In this document: piece by piece, positions 33,589-41,307 of the stretch
Layout of the letters: every line of letters starts with the position of its first letter
Position numbering within the stretch: position 1 is the first letter of the stretch
Assembly (NCBI GenBank): GCA_050485645.1
Contig: JBJHBT010000013.1
Location: 1-64,000 of the forward strand
Reading direction: 5' to 3'
DNA length: 64,000 nucleotides
Source of the DNA: JBJHBP01 sp050485645
GTDB taxonomy: Bacteria; Pseudomonadota; Gammaproteobacteria; Steroidobacterales; Rariloculaceae
The notes under the pieces: generated by a model
Seen by the model: only the letters and a program-made list of their open reading frames with translations
Told to the model about the DNA's origin: nothing
The model's database searches: none
Position numbers and translations under genes: made by a program

Positions 33589-34131
33589 TTTCCCCTCGTA
33601 TCGTGGAGTCTAAACAGGCCGTAGATGATCTCTACAGATCTTGCTGGAACACGGTTTGTTCGGCAAGGGGGAGCGGATGCCTCGCAATAAGTCTGTGGAT
33701 CACAGGCCGGCCATGCTGCTCCGGGTGGTGCTGTTGGATTTATTTTGCAGGTGCTGTCGATAGATACTGGGCAGGGAAGGGCTGACGGAGCGAGCAGGGC
33801 CGTGAACAGTACCGCGGGCGACTGGGCATCGTGGGGTCGGTGTTCGGCAACCGTCGTTACAACAGGAACCTGAACCGATTGGCCTTGCGCGGGTGAACCA
33901 AGCTGGATGGCCAGTGGAAGCTGCTCGCGCTGGTGCACAAGATCGGGAAGCTGGCGAAACATTGCAAAGTGACTTGAGAGAGCACGGCCCGGACTTCTTC
34001 AACACTCAGATCAGCGGCACGGCAAAACGGTGCGCAGTGTGCTCTTCTTCTCACCCCGTGCGTGACTTTTCAGCATGCCGGTCTCCGTGCGGTTATGCGG
34101 GGCTTGACTTGGTGCAGTCAGCGCCGCGCGT
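33589..34131. other. 543-base spacer occupied by the transposase relic
   Basis: Apart from the decayed transposase and the 19-base repeat at 34000-34018 nothing coding is seen. The stretch separates the LysE gene from the upstream hydrolase gene and marks a past insertion into this accessory region. Confidence 0.6.
33671..33977 (+). pseudogene. transposase relic, IS1182-like, internally deleted
   Basis: Two pieces of one transposase remain. The first reads RNKSVDHRPAMLLRVVLL (33682-33735), the N-terminal block normally followed by FAYSRGI. The second (33786-33977) reads REQYRGRLGIVGSVFGN, NRNLNRLALRG, an in-frame TGA at 33894, then KLDGQWKLLALVHKIGKLAKH: the C-terminal end of DDE transposases of this group. 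The central catalytic part is deleted and a nonsense codon adds to the damage. A 19-base stretch just after the stop (34000-34018) recurs at 44276-44294. Confidence 0.75.
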
Positions 34132-35247
34132 TCAGTCTTGCGTAGCTTTCGAGAATCCATGTTCATTCAGCCAGCTGACCACCGTCTGAGCGAGCTGTTC
34201 GGGCACATCACATGTGCCGAGCATTATCATCTCCATCATTTCCGTCACGGAGCCGGTCTCAGCGAGACACATATTGTGGTCAGTATCCTCCAATACATTG
34301 GGCGAAAAGCTTGCGCCGATATTCCGACCTACTGCTTCTCCAAGAACTTCTATGCTCGCTTCCCAGTCGACCAGCGAATCCCTGGCGCCATATATTGCAA
34401 GGACCGGAATGGTTACGCTCGATAGGAAAAGTCGGTTGCTAACCAGGTAGGAACGCGAGGTTTGCACGCGTCGATACCCATCGGGTGTTAGTCTGAGATT
34501 GCCGCCCAACGATTCGAGCTGCCGAAAGAACGGATGATCAATGAGCGACTCTATGACGCGCGTGTAGTGGTCATAGTTTGCGCCTGCGATCGCCATTGTC
34601 TGCGCGCGTCTGTATTGGTATGTAAGGTGAACCACTTCCTCGTCCGGATAACCTTCCAATAGAAGATTGGTTCGCACAAGGTATACCGCCTGATCCGTCA
34701 TATCCGTACCAGGAGCGCTGAGTAAGACGATGAACGCCAATTGCTCTGATCGGGCTGCCGCTATAGAGGCGACCCACGAGCCTTGGCTGAGCGCCAGGAC
34801 GCCGATGCGCGTGATATCGATATCATTGCGATTACGAATACGCGCTATGGCTACATCCAACTCTTCGGCCCGCTGGTACAGATCCGGGATTACGTCGATG
34901 TCACCATCGCTGCAGCCGGAACCCGGAGTGTCCCATGTGACAAAGGCGATTCCTTGATTGCGGAATACCTGCCGGAGTCCGCCGATGGTCGTTCCCGACA
35001 TAACATTCGTCGGCAAGCTTCCATTCACCATCAGGACTGCCGGGACAGGATCGGTTGAGTCGGGGCGATCGATATATCCTCGTATCTGAACGTCGTTCAC
35101 CGCAAACTGGAATGGCTCCGTGCCAGAAGGCACGCGGCACTGTGCGTCGTCGTCGGCAACTGGTTGTGCTAGAGCCGTCGTCGCTATATTGGCGCATAGC
35201 ACGAAGCCGATGCATGAGCGCCTCACGATTGCGGAGAGATGTCGCAC
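34132..35247 (-). CDS. secreted alpha/beta hydrolase
   Basis: 371 residues from GTG 35247, supported by AAGGAG at eight bases and by the signal peptide that follows (SCIGFVLCANIATTALAQ). The domain shows DPVPAVLMVNGSLPTN, WDTPGSGCSDG, the nucleophile region IGVLALSQGSW, then PVLAIYGARDSLVDWE with the aspartate and EDTDHNMC with the histidine. This is the layout of acyl-peptide/dienelactone-type hydrolases. Substrate unknown. The upstream end carries GCTCAAC on the minus strand about 70 bases before the start, similar to an attC end. Confidence 0.8.
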   Translation of the reverse strand: MRHLSAIVRRSCIGFVLCANIATTALAQPVADDDAQCRVPSGTEPFQFAVNDVQIRGYIDRPDSTDPVPAVLMVNGSLPTNVMSGTTIGGLRQVFRNQGIAFVTWDTPGSGCSDGDIDVIPDLYQRAEELDVAIARIRNRNDIDITRIGVLALSQGSWVASIAAARSEQLAFIVLLSAPGTDMTDQAVYLVRTNLLLEGYPDEEVVHLTYQYRRAQTMAIAGANYDHYTRVIESLIDHPFFRQLESLGGNLRLTPDGYRRVQTSRSYLVSNRLFLSSVTIPVLAIYGARDSLVDWEASIEVLGEAVGRNIGASFSPNVLEDTDHNMCLAETGSVTEMMEMIMLGTCDVPEQLAQTVVSWLNEHGFSKATQD

Positions 35248-35938
35248 ACCAATGCTCCTTTGCGTCAACTTCGCCGACGGCTCGGCTCCCGACCGCCCCG
35301 CACAACGCCACGTTGAGCTGCGAGCCTCGGTGGCGAGCATCCTTCTCTTCTTGATTTCGCAATGCCTGCCACTGAGGGCTGTCGGCTGTGGTGATGTCAT
35401 GCGAGGCTTCGCAGCACGAATCCCTTCTCGTACTACTTAACCGCAGGAAATGCTACCGTAGTCATACTCTCTCATCCACTCGTACTGTGAGGCTAGCCAT
35501 GGCTGGACAGTGGTATGGGTCGATTCCCGTCATCGAATGCGCTCCCTTGCCCCGCTGCGCATCTCCTCGTCATGGGGTTGTATCTCGGTATGGCGATTGC
35601 GCTGATCACTTATTCGGTTGGGCGAGTGATTTCTAGCCTGGATGTATAGCGGAACGTGAGAAGCACCGATGTACCGAGCTGGCGGAAGCGTTCTGCGAGC
35701 AACTACAGCATGCATCTGCGAGCAAGCATGATTGACTGGCGAGGTCCGAGGGGTGAGTGATGACCCCGGAGGTTCGAAGACTCAGTTCATCTGATAACTT
35801 CCGGCATTGTTTGGCTGTCGTGGTATTGGAATTCGGTAGGACATTGCTGGTATTCTCGCCGAGTCGACCTGGTACAGATTAACCGCCGTTGTCGGACACG
35901 ATTCATTCCGGCAATAGCGTGTGCAGAGGAGATGCAAG
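35248..35938. other. 691-base spacer without a recognised gene
   Basis: Short frames on both strands lack ribosome binding sites and family features. At about 35267-35320 a weak palindrome has GCGTCAAC at one end and CACGTTGAGC at the other; the latter fits the attC end consensus GTTRRRY exactly, but the inner arms pair poorly. The rest looks like decayed DNA. Confidence 0.4.
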
Positions 35939-36622
35939 ATGAAGATGCGCGCCTTTGTCGCAGTCTGTCTGTTGACCACACTATCCTTCAGCCAGTCATC
36001 CGAAGGGCAGCCTGCAGTTTCCCGCGCGCTTCAATCGGGTGATGTACAGCACTGGGGTCCGACACGCATCACCTATGCCTACGAACTGCCAGAACCTGTC
36101 GGGATCGTCGAACTGACGTTCAGCTTCACACCCGCAGAACGTTTACCTCCGGGCGGGTCTCGGACGTTGAGTTCGGCGCGCATCACCTACGGCGACTACG
36201 GTGCGGTGGATCTGCCAGGACTGCTTCTGTCGTGCCTGCGTTCACCCAGGACGAAAGAAGCAAGCGTTTCAACCGTTTACATCGAACGGCAAGCTGAAAC
36301 CGACGAGGACTCCGACTGGTTCTCGAGGTTCACCACCTATGTGAACATCCCGTTCGGACCGGTCAGGCCGGCGTATATGGAAGACGACATGGACGTACTG
36401 ATACCCGGCAGCGTGGAGTTCGCAATCACTGGCGATGAACTCCGCCGCATTGCGTTCATCAGAGCGTCCGGAGAACGGCGTGTCCTCCAATACGAGGGCG
36501 TCATCGATTCCTGCCCGGTTGAGATCTTTGGCTGGATGATGGGGCAGGCTCGCCCGGATGGTAGCCTCCACAGTTTCGTTCAAGAACGGCCACCATCGAA
36601 CGCGGCGCTACGCCTCGCTTGA
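35939..36622 (+). CDS. secreted protein of unknown family
   Basis: 227 residues from ATG 35939 (AGGAG upstream). Signal peptide about 1-22 (FVAVCLLTTLSFSQSSEGQ). The body is beta-rich, with HWGPTRITYAYELPEPVGIVELTFSF, SSARITYGDYGAVDLPG and two later cysteines (LLSCLRS, DSCPVEI) that may pair. It is the only plus-strand gene for several kilobases. The stop overlaps the end of the convergent DUF1428 gene by 15 bases. No function can be assigned. Confidence 0.6.
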   Translation: MKMRAFVAVCLLTTLSFSQSSEGQPAVSRALQSGDVQHWGPTRITYAYELPEPVGIVELTFSFTPAERLPPGGSRTLSSARITYGDYGAVDLPGLLLSCLRSPRTKEASVSTVYIERQAETDEDSDWFSRFTTYVNIPFGPVRPAYMEDDMDVLIPGSVEFAITGDELRRIAFIRASGERRVLQYEGVIDSCPVEIFGWMMGQARPDGSLHSFVQERPPSNAALRLA

Positions 36623-37015
36623 TTCATCCAGCATGGGCTTGAAACCTGCCGCAATGAGGCGTCGTCCATCGAATGCGGACGGCTGATCCTGAAACTGCAT
36701 GCGCGGATCGCTCGTTAACTTTTCCATTCCTGCGTCCCTCGTAGCCTTGTCTGGCCATTCAACGTAGGACAACACAACCGTCTCGTGCTTGCCTGCACCT
36801 GCAGCCATTTGGAAGCTCCCGTACTCCCTGGATTCGAGTCTTGCCTCTTCGCCGTGGTACGACGATGCGTCCGGACCAGACTCATCCAACCAGCACTCGA
36901 CGACGCGCAGCGCACCACACTCCTTCACTACCTGCGCAGACACTCGTGCCAGTTCTTCATACGCAGCCTTGTTCTCACGCGGAACCGGAGCGAGATAACA
37001 GTCTATATAGATCAT
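36608..37015 (-). CDS. DUF1428 family protein
   Basis: 135 residues from ATG 37015 with GGAG upstream. It shows the DUF1428 (YbaA) pattern: YIDCYLAPVPRENKAAYEELARVSAQVVKECGALRVVE, EYGSFQMAAGAGKHETVVLSYVEWPDKATRDAGMEK and FDGRRLIAAGFKPML. This is a dimeric alpha+beta barrel fold of unknown activity, related to antibiotic-biosynthesis monooxygenase-like folds. It overlaps the end of the convergent gene. Its upstream region carries a threefold 10-bp repeat. Confidence 0.85.
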   Translation of the reverse strand: MIYIDCYLAPVPRENKAAYEELARVSAQVVKECGALRVVECWLDESGPDASSYHGEEARLESREYGSFQMAAGAGKHETVVLSYVEWPDKATRDAGMEKLTSDPRMQFQDQPSAFDGRRLIAAGFKPMLDESSEA

Positions 37016-37027
37016 GAAGCTGTCTCC

Positions 37028-37057
37028 ACGTTGCGTAACGTTGCGTAACGTTGCGTT
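37028..37057. repeat. threefold direct repeat of a 10-mer
   Basis: ACGTTGCGTA occurs twice in a row (37028-37037, 37038-37047) followed by ACGTTGCGTT (37048-37057). It lies 13 bases upstream of the DUF1428 start and includes inverse-repeat content (ACGTTGCGTAACGT). It may be an operator, or a slippage product at a cassette edge (GCGTTATGC follows). Confidence 0.8.
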
Positions 37058-37371
37058 ATGCTGCGATCTGTTCTTGAATCGTCGCAACCGGCTCTTGCAC
37101 CTGAAGTTCAGTGTTCGGTGATGCCGGTTCCCGCTCTTGAGCGTTAGCGCGCCCTGCGATTGTAGTCAGAAAGATCAGCACGCCGCCAACGTGATGCTTC
37201 TGGCGTGGTCCAGATACTCTGCTCATATCGATGCCCTCCTGCCTTCTGAGTGGACCCTAAAGCTGCCAGAGCTTCAAGCCTATTTCCGGGCGGTGCCTCG
37301 GGTCCTCCAAACGCCGTGCGATTTCCAACTGCCGCAGCTTTCACCGCTCAACGCAATCTCGTCACCAATTA
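37058..37371. other. 314-base spacer without a recognised gene
   Basis: Together with the 10-mer repeat this is the gap between the DUF1428 gene and the HNH nuclease gene. GCGTTATGC at its left end and GCGTTAGCGC near 37136-37145 resemble attC ends but run in the same direction, so they do not form one palindrome. A partial dyad, AACCGGC and GCCGGTT, lies between them. No gene is seen. Confidence 0.35.
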
Positions 37372-37752
37372 CTATAAAGCGTCACCGTAGGGAAGAGCAC
37401 TCGACGAGAGAAGCCGATAACACTCCCGTGGATGCCAGCGCCGTCTGGCGATTCTTGCGCGAACGTACTCTCTGTAATCCTTCGGTTCCGGCACTGCGGC
37501 GCGTCGATGACGCGATTTGTTGCAAAAGATGCAAGCTGCCACGATATTGCTGTGCCTGTCAGAGCCGCCGTCAGCGCGAGACTGTAAGTGCTCTGCCGTG
37601 CATCTCAGTCGCGAGGCCAGTTTGCCCGGAAGGCTATGTGCCGAGGCGAACAATGCGAAATTCGTTAACCACATTGGAAACGCGCAGTAGTAGCAACGAC
37701 CTGCCTGCCGGCGAAACGCGCTCTTTCTTGCTAACTTGATTGACTGGGACAT
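37372..37752 (-). CDS. HNH endonuclease-like protein
   Basis: 126 residues from ATG 37752 with AAGGAG at eight bases. The zinc knuckle CYYC near residue 23, then CTAEHLQSRADGGSDRHSNIVAAC and FCNKSRH form an HNH domain with His in EHL, Asn in HSNIV and the second cysteine pair CIFC. HNH domains cut DNA in mobile or defence systems, and small stand-alone ones are frequent in cassette arrays. No partner methylase or immunity gene is adjacent, so the role is open. Confidence 0.8.
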   Translation of the reverse strand: MSQSIKLARKSAFRRQAGRCYYCAFPMWLTNFALFASAHSLPGKLASRLRCTAEHLQSRADGGSDRHSNIVAACIFCNKSRHRRAAVPEPKDYREYVRARIARRRWHPRECYRLLSSSALPYGDAL

Positions 37753-38058
37753 AACTGAACTCCTTTTGTCTAGAAGCCCGGTCGTCCCTACTGGGATCGG
37801 CACGGTAGGCGCCCGATTCTTCGGTCCGCCCGTTACGCGATCCTCTTATGAGTAGCCGCGAGGACATTTATAGCAGGTTTCGAGTATAGCTCAACCGCCA
37901 GATTTCACATATTCGGAACGTGGAGCGAGAAGCGCAGTCACCCACGTCCGCCTACGTCCGGTACTGATCCTCGCGCGTTACGCGTATAAAGCCGAGTTAT
38001 GCAGCGCCATGACTTGACGCTTCTGCTCCTCGTTGACCACGACATTCGACCGTTGAAG
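37753..38058. other. 306-base spacer without a recognised gene
   Basis: Nothing coding was found. GCGTTACGCG at 37975-37984 and GAGTTATGC at 37995-38003 resemble attC ends but again point the same way. A region rich in A and T near 37865-37915 could hold promoters for the HNH gene on the minus strand. Confidence 0.35.
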
Positions 38059-39186
38059 TCATTCCGGCGGGTCGCGAACCACGACGGGCCTCACCTTGCT
38101 GAGAAGCGCGTCGAGAAAAAGGTCGGGCTCGGCAAGCATCACGTTGTGACCGGCGCCGGGGATAACGATGACCTCCTTGTGAGGCGCCGTGATCGCTGCA
38201 GCGTAGTCCTCGACCACCGATGCCGGCGTGCGAAAGTCGGCTTCGCCCGCGATGAAGAACACGGGGATTTCGAACGTCGTGAAGCTGGACGCGTCGAACG
38301 CTTCGCCGCCGGAAGAGTCGCCGGCAGAGTCGTCGAAAAGAAGAACGCGATTGGAGAAGACGGCACCTTTGGTGTTGGCGTCCAGGTCTTCGAGGGTCAT
38401 GTCCGGGGAGATCAGCGCCGCGCGGACGGCCCGCCACTCGTGAGCGCGGCTGTCCCCTCTGGGCAGGTAGGAGAGCGCGACGCGGGTGACGGCGGCGCGG
38501 TCGGCGTCGGTTGGCGGGGCCCCGATGCCCCGCAAGATTCCGAGCGATGCCTCGTCACCGGCGGTGCGAGCGAGCTCGACCAGTGTGTCGTAGATGGCCC
38601 ATCGTACGCGGTCGTCCTGCGTATCCCACACCGGCTGCGCCGTGCCAACGTAGGCGGAGAAGAGGTCGGGGCGGGCCTGCGCCATGCCGATTCCGAGCGC
38701 GGCACCCCAGGACATGCCGAGCAGCGCAATCTTGTCCTTCTGCAGATGCTCGCGCAGGTACTCGGCGACCTCGTAGCCGTCCTCGATCATGCGGCCGACG
38801 CTCATGTCCGGCGTCGATTGCCGATAACGCACGAAGGTCTTACCCGCGCCGCGCTGATCCCAATGCACGATCGTGAAGTGCGCTTCCCAGGGCCGAAGCC
38901 AGGCGGCCACCGGCGTCGTGGGGAGGCCCGGGCCGCCGTGGAGGATGAGGATCACGGGATTGTCGCGGTCCTCGCCGCGGATCGAGACCCATTGCTCGAT
39001 ACCACCAATCTCGACATACCTCCCTTCCTGGAGGCCGTTGGGCGTCGTGATCGCCATGTCGCTTGCGACTTGCTGCTGAAGATATGCGCGGTAGCCGAGG
39101 AGCGCCGCGCCGAGGATGCCGAACACGATTGCGGGCACTGCCACCCACCACAGTAGAATGGTTCTCGCGTGCTTCCCAGGCTTCAT
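38059..39186 (-). CDS. membrane-anchored alpha/beta hydrolase, proline iminopeptidase-like
   Basis: 375 residues from ATG 39186 (AAGGGA upstream). An N-terminal membrane helix (ILLWWVAVPAIVFGILGAALLGY) precedes a hydrolase domain with LHGGPGLPTTPV (oxyanion loop, HGGPG as in proline iminopeptidases), WDQRGAGKT, the nucleophile LLGMSWGAALG, a late FFIAGEADFRTP with the aspartate and GAGHNVML with the histidine. The triad is complete. It follows the HTH-DUF805 gene by 69 bases on the same strand. Peptide or ester substrate unknown. Confidence 0.85.
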   Translation of the reverse strand: MKPGKHARTILLWWVAVPAIVFGILGAALLGYRAYLQQQVASDMAITTPNGLQEGRYVEIGGIEQWVSIRGEDRDNPVILILHGGPGLPTTPVAAWLRPWEAHFTIVHWDQRGAGKTFVRYRQSTPDMSVGRMIEDGYEVAEYLREHLQKDKIALLGMSWGAALGIGMAQARPDLFSAYVGTAQPVWDTQDDRVRWAIYDTLVELARTAGDEASLGILRGIGAPPTDADRAAVTRVALSYLPRGDSRAHEWRAVRAALISPDMTLEDLDANTKGAVFSNRVLLFDDSAGDSSGGEAFDASSFTTFEIPVFFIAGEADFRTPASVVEDYAAAITAPHKEVIVIPGAGHNVMLAEPDLFLDALLSKVRPVVVRDPPE

Positions 39187-39255
39187 GGGCGCTTCCCTTG
39201 GCCTGCGGCGTGATCGACGGCGCCCCAAGTACGGTCGCGCGCACCGGATCGAGCG

Positions 39256-39837
39256 TCAGGTCGTCGCATCGGTAGCGCGTCTTGCGGAAGCTGCTCCCGC
39301 TTCCGACCGCGTCCGCTGATCCTCCGTCCTGTGGCCACCCTTCCTCGCGAGCATGAACAAGACGACGAAGATGCCGAAAGGCACGAGTGCAAGCAGCTGC
39401 CACCAGCCGCTTTCGCCCGTGTCATGGAGCCTGCGTGTTCCCACCGCGAGAAAGGGTAGTACAACGATCAGGCCGACCAGCTGGTAGAGGTTCGGGTGAA
39501 GAACGCTGGCAACGGCCATCAGGAGCAACACGAACACGAAGAACCACCAGTATTCCGCTCGGCTCGCGGTGCCGGAAAAGTTGGCGAATTCCGTGAAGCC
39601 GTTTCTGACGGCGTCGAGCGGTGTCATCTGCGCGGCAGCCCGCGTTTCCATGATGAGCTCGTCCGCGTCGATCTCGAAAACGGCAGCCAGAGCCCGGACC
39701 GACTCCATAGAGCCCTTGCCGGTAGCCTCCAGGCGCTGAATCGTTCTCGGGTTGAGTCCGCAGGCCTCGGCCAGCTGGTCCTGAGACCAGTGTCTCCCGG
39801 TGCGCAATCTTTTTACCAATTCGGCGTCGATCTTCAT
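39256..39837 (-). CDS. XRE-type HTH fused to a DUF805 membrane domain
   Basis: 193 residues. Residues 1-65 are an XRE helix-turn-helix (LVKRLRTGRHWSQDQLAEACGLNPRTIQRLEATGKGSMESVRALA). After a short linker, residues 75-165 are a DUF805 domain (NFSGTASRAEYWWFFVFVLLLMAVA, LVGLIVVLPFLAVGTRRLHDTGESGWWQLLALVPF) with three or four membrane helices. A DNA-binding domain tethered to the membrane suggests a one-component membrane regulator. It is the first gene of a pair with the following hydrolase. Targets unknown. Confidence 0.85.
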   Translation of the reverse strand: MKIDAELVKRLRTGRHWSQDQLAEACGLNPRTIQRLEATGKGSMESVRALAAVFEIDADELIMETRAAAQMTPLDAVRNGFTEFANFSGTASRAEYWWFFVFVLLLMAVASVLHPNLYQLVGLIVVLPFLAVGTRRLHDTGESGWWQLLALVPFGIFVVLFMLARKGGHRTEDQRTRSEAGAASARRATDATT

Positions 39838-40567
39838 TTGCTGCTCTCAGCGACGGTCTGGAGACTCCAACGATAGCCCAAACCTGGCTGGCAACGTCAC
39901 GACAGTGCGGCGACACCAGCACGACAGGAGACCGGCACTGGCGTGATAGCGTCGCGCAGGCCCTGAAGCTTACTCTCGACCGGCCAGAAGAGCGGTCACG
40001 ATACCGTTGATGGGCATCTACTCGCGAAACTGCTCGACGAACGCCTGCGCGACTGTCCTAGTCCGCCTGATGTTATCCGGCTGGCTACACCATCTTTCGG
40101 TGTTCAGGACGGCGATCCAAGACGCTACCTGTTCAGCTTCCAGTCTGCTTATACATTCGACAGGGGCTCCGTAGGGCCCCCAACGACGCTTCTCGTCGTT
40201 CGGCATTACCAACAGGTGCCCATGAATAAACGACAAAGATACTCAACCAACAAGTGGATAATTCAATGCCGGGCTCGGGGGCAACGGCAGACTTGGGCCG
40301 AATCCGGTCTTTCATATGACAGTACCACTCTCGGCAGAATACGGCGCCTTCACCTGCATGTCCTCGGCGGGACAGCGCACTTCGTTGACAGGTTCGAATA
40401 CGCCGACATAGTATGCCGGAGGGCCGGTGCCGCCCGCCGCTTGCGCCTTTTTCGGGCTTGGTGAACGCACCACTTTACATACAACGCGATCCTTAATGCT
40501 TGTGCGAACTGATCAGCAAAGCAAGCGCTGATAGTCGACCGTTCGCCATGTAGTGAGGGTTTCAGAT
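39838..40567. other. 730-base spacer without a supported gene
   Basis: A minus-strand frame at 40018-40236 gives 72 residues (MPNDEKRRWGPYGAPVECIS and a basic end) but starts with TTG and lacks a ribosome binding site, so it is not called. No repeats or palindromes stand out. The divergent promoters of the HTH-DUF805 gene and the glyoxalase-like gene probably lie at the two ends. Confidence 0.4.
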
Positions 40568-41161
40568 ATGCGCTCATACACCGAAGCCAAGGCAATGGCC
40601 AGATCGCTTCGCGATGCTTTAGCTGCGCGCCGTTTCTCGCTGTCTCATAGCGAGTGTCTGGAGATCGTTGCACGACAATTCGGCTTTCAGAGTTGGAACA
40701 TCTTGTCGTCGAAAATAGATCTTGATACCGGTGCCCGCAAGCCTTCGGCAGAGACGGCTGGTATTGCATTTCAGCCAGCAATCCCGGTCATTGGTGTCCT
40801 TTCGGCGCAACAGGCAACCGATTTCTACATTTCCTTTCTCGGCTTTGCCTTCGACTGGGGCGAGCCTCATCCTGCGCGTCCGATGTGTGCGCAGATCTCG
40901 CGATCTGGTGTCACCATCCATTTGAATGAGCACGCCGATTCGTCTGGCAGCGAGATTCTTATCCGCATGAACGGGCTCGAAGCATTCCATAACGAGCTGT
41001 CCACGAAGCGCTCGCATCAGTCGCCCGCGCGCATCCACGCTGCGCCGGATGACAGACAGGAGCTCCACGTAACCGATCCGTTTGGCAACAGGTTGCGGTT
41101 CAGTCAGAACAATCCGCCCGGCGTGGCCAACGCGATAAACACGGGGGACGAAAGCGGCTGA
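40568..41161 (+). CDS. glyoxalase-superfamily protein with N-terminal helical domain
   Basis: 197 residues from ATG 40568 (GAGGG upstream). Residues 1-50 (AKAMARSLRDALAARRFSLSHSECLEIVARQFGFQSWNIL) form the glyoxalase-related helical domain often found in front of VOC units. The rest is one VOC unit: AIPVIGVLSAQQATDFYISFLGFAFDWGEP, SGVTIHLNEH and VTDPFGNRLRFSQN, the pattern of bleomycin-resistance-like proteins. It is on the plus strand, unlike most neighbours. GTTAAAC at about 41192-41198, after the stop, matches the attC end consensus. Confidence 0.82.
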   Translation: MRSYTEAKAMARSLRDALAARRFSLSHSECLEIVARQFGFQSWNILSSKIDLDTGARKPSAETAGIAFQPAIPVIGVLSAQQATDFYISFLGFAFDWGEPHPARPMCAQISRSGVTIHLNEHADSSGSEILIRMNGLEAFHNELSTKRSHQSPARIHAAPDDRQELHVTDPFGNRLRFSQNNPPGVANAINTGDESG

Positions 41162-41307
41162 CGCCGCCAGGTATCGTGCGGCTGTGGCAGCGTGATGTTA
41201 AACGCCGCTGCGTTCACTCACCGCTGCCTCGAGCAACTCGAAAGTCTGATTAGGCACATTGATTCGCGCTCGACATCCAATAGGTATCGTCCTCGCGCCG
41301 GCAAAGC

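Noticed and set aside
37372..37752. Restriction-modification or toxin-immunity system around the HNH nuclease
   Set aside because: No methyltransferase, specificity subunit, delivery domain or immunity gene lies next to it.
40018..40236. 72-residue minus-strand frame in the 39.8-40.6 kb spacer
   Set aside because: TTG start, no ribosome binding site, no recognised domain; not enough to call a gene.
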